Positions 33,027 to 41,651 of a stretch of 64,000 nt of DNA are shown one piece after another. The DNA is from Regnicoccus_A sp014224355 (GTDB lineage: Bacteria > Cyanobacteriota > Cyanobacteriia > PCC-6307 > Cyanobiaceae): contig NZ_CP154799.1 in NCBI RefSeq assembly GCF_050920705.1, forward strand, positions 2,542,001-2,606,000, in the 5' to 3' direction. A program made the translations under genes and the position numbers. Numbering within the stretch: position 1 is the stretch's first letter; each line of letters starts with the position of its first letter. The notes under the pieces were generated by a model. That model did not search any database. It worked only from the letters and a program-made list of their open reading frames with translations, and was not told the DNA's origin.

Positions 33027-36000
33027 CCAGCGCCAGCGCCACAGCCCAGCCGGCGGAGCTGGCGGCCAACGGTCTGCCGCTGGATCCCGGGGTGCACCTG
33101 ATCGAGGCCAGTGCCGGAACCGGCAAGACCTTCACCCTCGCCCATCTGGTGCTGCGGCTGGTGGGGGAGCGGCAGCTGTCCCTGCGATCCCTGCTGGTGG
33201 TCACCTTCACCAATGCCGCGGCCGCCGAACTCAGGGATCGGATCGGCCGGAGGCTGCAGCAGGCCCAGCTGCTGCTCCAGGCCCCTGATCCGGCCGGCCA
33301 CGAGGGGCTCGATCAGGAGCTGAGGGAGTGGCTGGCGCAGGTTCCGGCCGAGGGGCAGGAGCGTCTGCGCGCCCAGCTGCTGCTGGCGCTGGAGGAGCTG
33401 GGCTCCGCCGACATCACCACGATCCACGGGTTCTGCCACCGCAGCCTGCAGCGCCAGGCCCTGGAGGCGGGCCTGACTCCGGAGCTGGAGCTGGAGAACG
33501 ACGGGGCGCTGCTGCAGGAGCAGGTGGTCCACGACTACTGGCAGCAGCAGGTGCTGCCCCTGCCGGCCCACGCCCTCAAGGGACTGATCGGCCGGGGGGT
33601 GCGGATTTCGGCGCTCAAGACGCTGCTGGCGATGCTCGAGGGAGATCCGACCCTGGCCAGCCCGGAGCTGCCGGAGGGCTGGGACCCCGAGAGCCCCCTG
33701 CCGCCCCAGTGGCTGAGCCAGTGGGAGGCTGACTGGCGCCGTTTTCAGGCCCTCTGGGACCAGCGGGGCGAGGCCTTGGAGCAGGCCCTCTGCGCCGCGG
33801 CGAGCGAGCGCAAGCAGGCCGGAATCAAGAGCAAGGGCTCCTACAGCGCCAAGCCCCGCCTCAAACGCGCCCAGCAGCTGGGCACCTGGCTGCAGGCTCA
33901 GCCGTGTCCGGGCTCCTACGCCGAGCTGCTGGAGGACAGGACCAGCTGGATTCCCGACTACTTCCATCCGGGACCGGTCAGCGAGGCGGCGGCCGCGCTG
34001 GAGGGTCCGCGGCCACGGCTGCCCGAACGCCCGTTGCTGGAGGCCGCGGCTGCCCTGGTGGACGGTGCGGCCGAGTCGGTACTGAGCCATTTCTGCCACT
34101 GGGGCCGGGCCGAGCTGGCACGGCGACGTCAGCGGGGAGGCCGCATGAGCTACGGAGACCTGCTGCTTGGCCTGGATCCCGGCGACGACGGGACCCTCCG
34201 GCCTGGCCTGATCGAAGCCATCTCCCAGCGCTACGGGGCGGCACTGATCGATGAGTTCCAGGACACCGATCCCCTCCAGTGGCGCATCCTCCACCAGGCT
34301 TTCGCAGCTCCACGGGCCCGGCCTCGGCAGCTGCTGGTGCTGGTGGGAGATCCCAAACAGGCCATCTACCGCTTCCGGGGAGGTGATCTCGACACCTACC
34401 GCACGGCCAGCAGGAGCGCCGCCGCCAACCACCGACTCACGCGCAACTTCCGCTCCTCGCCAGCCCTGCTCGACGCGATCAACCGCCTGCTCAGCCCGGG
34501 CCTCCCCCGCTCGGCGCTGTCGGTGTCCCCCCTGCGGGCCGCCCGCCCCAGCGGGTGCGAGGCCCTGATCCTCCCTGCGGGGGAGCATCCCCTGCAACTG
34601 CTCTGGCTGGGGGGCGACCGTTCTGCTGGTGAGCCCCCCCCCCAGCCGCGGCGCAATGGAAAAGCGCGTGAGTGATCGGACGGCGGCCCTGGTGCTTGAT
34701 CTGCTGCTGCGCGGATGGCGGGTGGCTGAAGGTGAGGGGAGCCGGCCCCTGGAGCCCTCCGACATCTGTCTGCTGGTGGACCGGCACCAGCAGGCCGAGG
34801 ACCTGCGCAGGAGCCTGGAGCGGCGTGGCCTGGCCAGCCGCCTGCTCAGCCAGGGGGATGTGTTCGCCGGAGAGGGGGCCACCCTGCTGCAGCGGTTGCT
34901 CGATGCCCTCGCCGAACCGGGCAGCGGAGCGCGGCTGCGGCTGCTGGCCGCCTCCCCCTGCTGGGCTGGAGTCCCCAGCAGCTGGAGAGCACCGGCAGCC
35001 AGGAGTGGGATCACCTCTCCGGCCAGCTGGCCCGCCTCGCCGAGCGCCTGCCCGGCGACGGACTGCTCGCCACCCTGGGGCGGCTGCTGCGCAGCGACCA
35101 GCTGGCCCGTCTCTCCCTGAACGGGCGCTGGCTGGCTGACCTGCAGCAATGCGCCGAACTGGTGCAGGAGCGACTGCACCAGCAGCAGCTCGGGGCCGCC
35201 GCCATCGCCGACTGGTTGCGGCGGCGGCGGCTGCACCCACCCGAAACGGTGCCGGAGAACCACCAGCCCCACAGTGATGCGGTGACCTCCGCAGTGGGGG
35301 TTGTCACGGTTCACCGCAGCAAGGGTCTCGAATTCCCCGTGGTGATCTGTCCCTACTTCTGGCAGGGGGTGGGCAGCGCCAGCCGTCGGGGCTCCAAGGC
35401 CCCAGGACGCCGCTGGACCCCCACGAACGTCGGCCAGCCCCAGCTGGATGTCCATCTCGATCAGCGCTGGGGACCTGGTCAGGAGGCGGCCGAGCAGGAG
35501 CAGGCCGCCCTGGCGGCGGAGCGGGAACGGCTGGCCTACGTGGCGCTCACCCGCGCCCGGGAGCTGCTGGTGCTCGGTTTCGGTCCGGCGAAGGGCCAGG
35601 GCAGCAATCCCCTGATCCCCTGGCTGTTCAGCGACCGCCCCCTGCCGCCCCTGGGACAGGACGACGACCTCTACGACGATCACTCCGACCAGCAGTGGCT
35701 CGAGCAGCTCGAGGGGGAGATCCAGCGGCGCTCCCTGCCGATCACCCTGATCAGCGGCGCTGCCGAGCAGCCGGCCGAACTGCGCTGGAAGCCCCCGGCG
35801 GCCTCCGGGAACCTGCGCACCGGCCCCGTGCCCAGCTGGTCTCTGTTCTCGGGCTGGGGTCGCAGCAGCTACTCCAGCTGGACCCAGGCCGCCCATGGGG
35901 AGTCCCTGGCCCCGGAAGCCATCGAGGAGGGGCGCGAAACCGATGCCATCGATCGCCCAGGAAGCGATCGCACCCGCAGCGATGACGACGACCGGCGCGA

Positions 36001-36891
36001 TCAAGGACATGCCCCCATCAACCCGGATCGGGGGAACGGCCCCCTGGCAGCGTTCCCGCGCGGTGCCGGTGCCGGTGATTGCCTGCACCGCATCCTGGAG
36101 CGGGTTGACCACCGCCTGCCCGGTGACCACCCAGCCCATCTCGAGCTGGTGGAGGGGGAGCTGGAGCGTGCTGGGCTGGCGCCGGAGCACGTCCCGGCCA
36201 CCCTCCGGTTTCTCGAGCAGCTCCGCCACACCCCCTGGGAGGCCCCCTGGGCGACGTGCGTCTGGCTGATCTGGATCCCCGGCGGCAGCTGCGCGAGATG
36301 TCCTTCGATCTCCCCCTGGCCCTGGACTCAGGTGCTTCCGCAGGAGAGGCGCTGGTGAGGGCCCAGGGTCTGGCCCAGGTGTTCAGCCGACACCCGGAAG
36401 GGAGTTTCACCGGGGCCTATGCCAAGCGTCTGGCGGGGCTGGGGGTGGCCAGCCGCGGCTTTCTCACCGGTTCGATCGATCTGGTCTTCACCGCCCCGGG
36501 GGCTGACGGACGGGAGCGCTGGTGGGTGGCCGACTGGAAAAGCAACTGGCTGGGGCTGAGCGATCCCCAGGGCCGGCCGATCTCCTGTGGGCCCACCGAC
36601 TACGGGCGAGCCGCCATGGCGGCTGTGATGGAGAGCCACCATTACCCGCTGCAGGCTCATCTCTATCTGGTGGCCCTGCACCGCTACCTGGGCTGGCGCC
36701 TGCCGGGCTACAGCGCCGAACGCGATCTCGGCGGCTATGTCTACATCTTCCTGCGGGGCGTCCCCGGTGCCATCTGCCCACCACCCGGCCTGACGATGGC
36801 GGAGCTCTCGGTGCCCGGAGTGTTCGTGGAAGAGGCCCCCCTGGGGAGGCTTGAAGCCCTCGATGCTCTGCTGCGGGAGGGTCAGCCATGA
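33023..36891 (+). CDS. recB: exodeoxyribonuclease V beta subunit (three one-base frameshifts)
   Basis: RecB is the 3'-5' helicase and nuclease of RecBCD. Motifs in order: Walker A IEASAGTGKTFTLAH, HGFCHRSLQRQAL, DEFQDTDPLQWRI, GDPKQAIYRFRGGD, TVHRSKGLEFPVV, YVALTRARELLVLG and the nuclease GSIDLVF...WWVADWKSNWLG with Asp and Lys of the active site. The frame switches at C-runs 34634-34643 (one too many), 34954-34958 (one too few) and 36243-36247 (one too few). Each single-base correction restores family sequence, e.g. EAPLGDVRLADLD. The corrected product is about 1289 residues. The stop overlaps recD by four bases. Confidence 0.87.
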
Positions 36892-38588
36892 CACCACACC
36901 AGCTCCCCTTCACCCCCCTGGGACCTGCCCTGGCAGAAGCCCTGCCCAGGCTCTACGGCCTGAAGGCCGATCCCCTGCTGGAAGAGCTGATCCAAGCCCT
37001 GAGCGCAGCTCTGGTGCGAGGAGACCTGCAGCTGCCGCTGGACGGCCCTGCCCCCGAGGGCATTGAGAGCCCCGAGCACTGGCCTGAGGGCCACCGCCAG
37101 GCCCTGGTGCGTTGCGGTTGGATCCAGCGACCGGAGCAGACGTCGGCACCGGAGGAAGACTGCCCCTCACCGGTTGTGCTCAACGAACGGGGCGTGGGCT
37201 GGCGACGCTGGCTGATGGTGCTGGAGGCCACCATGGCCCAGCTGGAGCAACGGGCCAGAGGTGCCGTGCAGCCCCCGTTGAGCCTCGAGAGCCGGCAGGC
37301 CGCCTCTGAGCGGGCCAGGCGGCGGGGCACCCTGGACCCCCGTCAGCAGGCGGCCGTGGAGGCCCTGCTCAGCCAGGGGCTGGTGTTGCTCGGCGGAGGA
37401 CCCGGCACCGGCAAGACCAGCACCGTCGTGCAGATGCTGGCCGCCGTGCTGGAGGAGCGTCCGGCCTGGCGGATTCACCTGGCGGCGCCCACAGGCAAGG
37501 CCGCCGCTCGCCTGCGCCAGGCGATCACCGTGGCTGGCTCCAGCCTGCCGCGGCCCCTGCGCTTGCAGCTGGCCGCCATCCCCTGCACCACCCTGCATCG
37601 TCTGCTGGAAAGCCGCGGGGACGGATTCGGGCGCAACCGGGAGCAGCCGCTGACGCTGGATCTGCTGGTGGTGGATGAGGTGTCGATGCTGGATCTCCCC
37701 CTGATGGCCGCCCTGCTGGAGGCCCTTCCCGCGGCAGCCCAGCTGCTGCTGGTGGGAGATCCCGAACAATTGGCTCCGGTGGGACCCGGGGCGGTGCTGC
37801 AGGAACTCCAGGCCCCGGCCCGGCGCGCATCCCTGGGCAACGCCGCGATCGAGCTGACCACCGCCTACCGCAATGACGGGGCCCTTGCCCTTGCGGCCGA
37901 GCGGCTGCGGCGGGGTGACGGCCCAGGATTTCTGCAGGGTCTCAGCCAGCTGGGAGGCTCAGACAACCTCAGCTGGTGGCGCTCCGCTTCAGGCCAGAGG
38001 CCCACTGCGCTGCTCAAGCGGCTGCAGGCCCATCAGGCGCAGCTTTCTGAGCTGGCCTGCCGCTGGACCCCCGGCCAGCACGAGCTGGCGGGGGAGCTGC
38101 TGGAGTGTCTTGAGCGTTGCGTGGTGCTGGCCCCCACCCGTCGTGGGCCCTGGGGGGTGGAGAGGCTGAACCAGCAGCTTCTGGGAGCCGACTGGAGCCG
38201 GGGACCAGGCGGATGGCCTCCTGGAACGCCGGTGCTCTGCCAGCGCAACCTGCCGGAGCAGGGGCTGGCCAATGGTGACGTGGGGGTGGTGGTGAAAGCT
38301 GACGGTGAGCGCAGGCTGCTGTTCTGGGGAAGCCAGGAACCTGGTGACGACAGCAGTGAGGGCATGGCCGGATCGCGTCTGGTTCATCCCAGCCGGATGG
38401 CCGCTGCCGAGGCGGCCTTTGCGATCACGATCCACAAATCCCAGGGAAGCCAGTACCAAGAGGTGCTGGTGCTGATGCCGGAAAGCGAGAGCCGCTGGGA
38501 CCGGCGGCTGCTCTACACGGCCCTCACCAGGGCCCGGCAGGAGGCCGTGCTGATCACCCCCGAAGGCCAGGGGTGGCTGCCCGTCTGA
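36888..38588 (+). CDS. recD: exodeoxyribonuclease V alpha subunit
   Basis: 5'-3' helicase subunit of RecBCD, 566 residues and intact. It carries Walker A GGGPGTGKTSTVVQ, AAPTGKAAARL, Walker B VVDEVSMLDLPL, GDPEQLAPVGPG and, near the end, AITIHKSQGSQY and LYTALTRARQEAVL. The start overlaps recB by four bases, so recC-recB-recD is a tight operon. It converges with glnN (25 bases between stops). The clean frame of recD beside the broken recB and recC supports the idea that those breaks are homopolymer errors. Confidence 0.94.
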   Translation: MTPHQLPFTPLGPALAEALPRLYGLKADPLLEELIQALSAALVRGDLQLPLDGPAPEGIESPEHWPEGHRQALVRCGWIQRPEQTSAPEEDCPSPVVLNERGVGWRRWLMVLEATMAQLEQRARGAVQPPLSLESRQAASERARRRGTLDPRQQAAVEALLSQGLVLLGGGPGTGKTSTVVQMLAAVLEERPAWRIHLAAPTGKAAARLRQAITVAGSSLPRPLRLQLAAIPCTTLHRLLESRGDGFGRNREQPLTLDLLVVDEVSMLDLPLMAALLEALPAAAQLLLVGDPEQLAPVGPGAVLQELQAPARRASLGNAAIELTTAYRNDGALALAAERLRRGDGPGFLQGLSQLGGSDNLSWWRSASGQRPTALLKRLQAHQAQLSELACRWTPGQHELAGELLECLERCVVLAPTRRGPWGVERLNQQLLGADWSRGPGGWPPGTPVLCQRNLPEQGLANGDVGVVVKADGERRLLFWGSQEPGDDSSEGMAGSRLVHPSRMAAAEAAFAITIHKSQGSQYQEVLVLMPESESRWDRRLLYTALTRARQEAVLITPEGQGWLPV

Positions 38589-38613
38589 GGGCAGCCGAGC
38601 CAGCCGAGCCGGT

Positions 38614-40782
38614 TCAGCGGATGAACAGCATCTCCTGGTAAGTGGGCAGCGGCCAGGCCTTGTCATCGACCAGGGTCTCCAGGCCATCTACGGCCTCCCG
38701 GATCTTGTGCATCAGCGGCAGCAGGCCGTCGGCGCAATGCCGCATGTGGGCGGCAGAACCGTGGGGGGCACTGGCCAGGGCCGACTCAAGCGCCGTGCAG
38801 TTGGCCAGGAGTTCCTGGTTGAGAGTGGCGATGCGTCCGGCCATCGCACGATCGGGGGGAAGGCCCAGATCTTCCTGATAGCGCAGGGAATTGGCCAGAT
38901 CTCCGAGGTACTGCATCACCGCGGGATACACCTGGGTGCGGGCGATCTGAAGGGCCAGCTTGGCCTCGACCTCGACGGCCAGCACGTATTGCTCGGCGTA
39001 GACCTCAAAGCGGCTCTGAAGTTCCACCGGTGTGAGCACACCCATCCGGGCGAAGAGGTCCTTGACGGAGTCGCGCTCCAGCACCAGCAGGGCATCGGCG
39101 GTGGTCGGCAGGTTCTCCAGTCCTCGCTCGTTGACAGCCATCTGGTGCCATTCGCTGGAGTAGCCGTCGCCGCCGAAGACGACGTTGCCGTGGGCTTCCA
39201 TGATGGCCTTCAGCACCGAGGCGGCAGCCGATTCCAGCGACTCCCCGGCCCCCATCTTGGCCTCCAGTTCGTTGCACATGTACTCGAGTGAATCGGCCAG
39301 AATCGTGTTCATGGCCACGAGCGGCCCAGCCACCGACTGATTCGAGCCCACGGCCCTGAATTCGAAACGGTTGCCGGTGAAGGCGAAGGGGGAGGTGCGG
39401 TTGCGGTCGCCGGGATCCTTGGGGAATTCCGGCAGGGTGTCGACACCCAGTTGCATCAGGCCACCGTGGTCGGTGCTGCCGAGATTCCCGTCCTTGATCA
39501 TCGTGTAGACCTCCTGCAGCTGGCTGCCGAGGTAGACCGAGATGATCGCCGGAGGTGCTTCATTGGCGCCCAGGCGGTGATCATTGCCAGCCGTGGCCAC
39601 CACGGCACGCAGCAGCGGGCCATAGAGGTGGGCACCGCGGATCACGGCCCCGCAGAACAGCAGGAACTGCATGTTCTCCTCGGGGCTGCTGCCGGGATCC
39701 AGCAGGTTGCCCTGGGTGGAGTTGCCCACCGACCAGTTCACGTGCTTGCCGGAACCGTTGATGCCCTCAAAGGGCTTCTCGTGCAGCAGGCAGTTCATGC
39801 CATGCTTTCGCGCCGTGTTCTTGAGCAGCGTCATCGTCAGCTGCTGGTGGTCGGTGGCCACGTTGGCCGCCTCGAAGAAGGGAGCGATCTCGAACTGACC
39901 GGGGGCCACTTCGTTGTGGCGGGTCTTGGCGGGAATACCCAGCCTGTACATCTGCTGCTCCACGTCCTGCATGAAGACCTGGACCCGCTGGGGGATGGCG
40001 CCGAAGTAGTGGTCGTCGAATTGCTGACCCTTGGCAGACGGATTGCCGAACAGGGTGCGGCCCGAGAGCAACAGGTCGGGGCGGAGGCTCACGAAGGCGC
40101 TGTCCACCAGGAAATACTCCTGTTCAGCGCCACAGCTGGAGTTGACCGGAGCCACATCGGAGTTGCCCAGCAGCTTGAGCAGACGCTGAGCCTGTTTGTT
40201 CATGGCTGCGTTGGAGCGCAGCAGCGGGGTCTTCTTGTCGAGGGCCTCGCCAGTCCATGACACGAAGACCGTGGGGATGCAGAGGGTGACGCCATTGGGC
40301 GTCGCCATCAGGTAGGCAGGGCTGGTGATATCCCAGGCGGTGTACCCGCGGGCCTCGAAGGTGGAGCGGATGCCGCCGTTGGGGAAGGAAGAGCCGTCAG
40401 GCTCCCCCTGCACAAGAACTTTGCCGGTGAACTCACAGATGGCGGAGCCGTCACTCTGGGTGGAGATGAAACCGTCGTGCTTCTCAGCGGTGGAGTTGGT
40501 GAGGGGGTAGAAAACGTGGGCGTAATACAGAGCGCCGCGGCTCACGGCCCAGTCCTTCATTGCCTGAGCCACCACATTGGCAACCGAGACATCAAGCTTG
40601 CCGCCGTCCTTGATGGTTTTCTGGATTGACTTGAAGATCTCCTTTGGCAAGGACGACTTCATCTTGGAGAGATTGAAGACGTCAACTGCCCAGATGTCCT
40701 GCAGGGGTGCCGCAGGGGCGGTCGCCGCCGCCGGTCGTTGCTGGGTGCGCTGAATGGCGTCGAGACGCGGGGAGCTGGGCAT
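38614..40782 (-). CDS. glnN: glutamine synthetase type III
   Basis: ATP-dependent synthesis of glutamine from glutamate and ammonia by the large GSIII class. It has 722 residues from ATG 40782. Clear signatures include GGIRSTFEARGYTAWD, CGAEQEYFLVD (metal-binding Glu), RHNEVAPGQFEIAPFFE, GINGSGKHVNWSVGNS and NRTSPFAFTGNRFEFRAVGS. Cyanobacterial glnN is usually induced in nitrogen starvation by NtcA. The upstream region holds GTA-N8-TTC at 40835-40848 on the minus strand, which is only one base off the NtcA consensus GTA-N8-TAC, so control by NtcA is possible but not shown. Confidence 0.95.
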   Translation of the reverse strand: MPSSPRLDAIQRTQQRPAAATAPAAPLQDIWAVDVFNLSKMKSSLPKEIFKSIQKTIKDGGKLDVSVANVVAQAMKDWAVSRGALYYAHVFYPLTNSTAEKHDGFISTQSDGSAICEFTGKVLVQGEPDGSSFPNGGIRSTFEARGYTAWDITSPAYLMATPNGVTLCIPTVFVSWTGEALDKKTPLLRSNAAMNKQAQRLLKLLGNSDVAPVNSSCGAEQEYFLVDSAFVSLRPDLLLSGRTLFGNPSAKGQQFDDHYFGAIPQRVQVFMQDVEQQMYRLGIPAKTRHNEVAPGQFEIAPFFEAANVATDHQQLTMTLLKNTARKHGMNCLLHEKPFEGINGSGKHVNWSVGNSTQGNLLDPGSSPEENMQFLLFCGAVIRGAHLYGPLLRAVVATAGNDHRLGANEAPPAIISVYLGSQLQEVYTMIKDGNLGSTDHGGLMQLGVDTLPEFPKDPGDRNRTSPFAFTGNRFEFRAVGSNQSVAGPLVAMNTILADSLEYMCNELEAKMGAGESLESAAASVLKAIMEAHGNVVFGGDGYSSEWHQMAVNERGLENLPTTADALLVLERDSVKDLFARMGVLTPVELQSRFEVYAEQYVLAVEVEAKLALQIARTQVYPAVMQYLGDLANSLRYQEDLGLPPDRAMAGRIATLNQELLANCTALESALASAPHGSAAHMRHCADGLLPLMHKIREAVDGLETLVDDKAWPLPTYQEMLFIR

Positions 40783-40952
40783 TGAAGACCGTGTGTCTGG
40801 AAACACATCCAAGTAGGCAGCCTTGCCCCGGGATGAAGCGGTTGCTACAGAGAAGCCGTGCAGCCTGCACACTGGATCGGTGCCGATGGCACCGCCGAGC
40901 TGGCGTCCCCTCCGCCATGGGACAGACTGGACCTGTCCCCAGCTCGGTCCCC

Positions 40953-41174
40953 ATGATCCGTTACTACCTCCTGCTGCCGGACCCCAAGGGAGGAGAACCC
41001 ACCCTCGGCCGGATGATGGACGACCGCAGCGAGGCCTGCTTCGACGCCAGCAGCACTCCCCCCACCTGGCAGGGTTGCACCAACCAGATCCAGCGCCGCC
41101 TTCACGCCCACGACAAGATCGCCGAGATCAGCCAGGCCCGGGCCCAGGCCTGGAAGCCAGCCGCCTTTGTCTGA
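40953..41174 (+). CDS. small hypothetical protein (73 aa)
   Basis: Small soluble protein starting MIRYYLLLPDPKGGEPTLGR, continuing MMDDRSEACFDASSTPPTWQ and ending RRLHAHDKIAEISQARAQAW and KPAAFV. It looks coding because of its conserved-looking phrases and a good ATG, and similar short proteins seem common in picocyanobacteria. Function is unknown. It is divergent from glnN by 170 bases, so its promoter may share that region. The cupin gene starts 22 bases after its stop, so the two probably form one transcript. Confidence 0.6.
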   Translation: MIRYYLLLPDPKGGEPTLGRMMDDRSEACFDASSTPPTWQGCTNQIQRRLHAHDKIAEISQARAQAWKPAAFV

Positions 41175-41196
41175 GGGCGCAGGGCCGCCAGCCCGG

Positions 41197-41562
41197 ATGG
41201 CAGAACCCCGCGGGCGACCCGAGCTCCGTTGCGAGCGCCCGTGGGGCTGGTTCGAAATCCTCTCCAGCGGTCCCGGCTATCTGATCAAGCGGCTCTGGCT
41301 CCATCCAGGCGGCCGCATCAGCCTGCAGCGGCACCGCCACCGCAGCGAACTCTGGGTGGTCGTGGAGGGTGACGGCCTGCTGGAGTGCCGGGGCGAGCGG
41401 CTGAGGGCTTTCCCTGGCAGCACTCTGAGCATCCCCACTCTGGCGATCCATCGGGCCAGTGCCGGAACACGGGGACTGATGATCCTGGAAGTGCAGCGTG
41501 GCGAGGAACTCAGCGACAACGACATCGAACGGTTCGAGGATGCCTACGGACGACTGGGCTGA
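41197..41562 (+). CDS. cupin protein, mannose-6-phosphate isomerase type II-like
   Basis: 121-residue cupin matching the C-terminal isomerase domain of bifunctional ManC/AlgA enzymes. Recognised phrases are ERPWGWFEILSSG, YLIKRLWLHPGGRISLQRH, RHRSELWVVVEGDGLLECRG and STLSIPTLAIHRASAG. The metal-binding residues (His, His, Glu, then His in AIHRAS) are present. It likely interconverts mannose-6-phosphate and fructose-6-phosphate for GDP-mannose or other surface sugars. I chose ATG 41197; an in-frame start at 41167 would add ten residues. No GDP-mannose pyrophosphorylase is fused or adjacent. Confidence 0.82.
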   Translation: MAEPRGRPELRCERPWGWFEILSSGPGYLIKRLWLHPGGRISLQRHRHRSELWVVVEGDGLLECRGERLRAFPGSTLSIPTLAIHRASAGTRGLMILEVQRGEELSDNDIERFEDAYGRLG

Positions 41563-41612
41563 TGACCAGGCCTTGGGGCCTGGATGTGTTCGGGTGCTAA
41601 GATTTCTATTCC

Positions 41613-41627
41613 CCCTTTGATAAAGGG
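41613..41627 (+). other. hairpin before the CsdA-type helicase
   Basis: Perfect stem CCCTTT (41613-41618) and AAAGGG (41622-41627) with a GAT loop, in an AT-richer gap between the cupin and helicase genes. About eight bases later comes TCTTTCTT, so it could end the cupin transcript. It could equally be a structured part of the helicase leader, as cold-regulated helicase genes often have. The two options cannot be separated here. Confidence 0.35.
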
Positions 41628-41651
41628 CAAGGCAGTCTTTCTTCAGGCCCT

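Noticed and set aside
32798..36229. A very long (over 1100 codons) open frame opposite recC and recB
   Set aside because: It lies antisense to clear RecB and RecC motifs and has Gln/Pro/Gly-rich composition typical of the complement of GC-rich genes. Stop codons are rare at this GC level.
40835..40848. Possible NtcA site (GTA-N8-TTC) upstream of glnN
   Set aside because: One base short of the consensus, and no well-placed -10 element was found. Kept only as a note under glnN.
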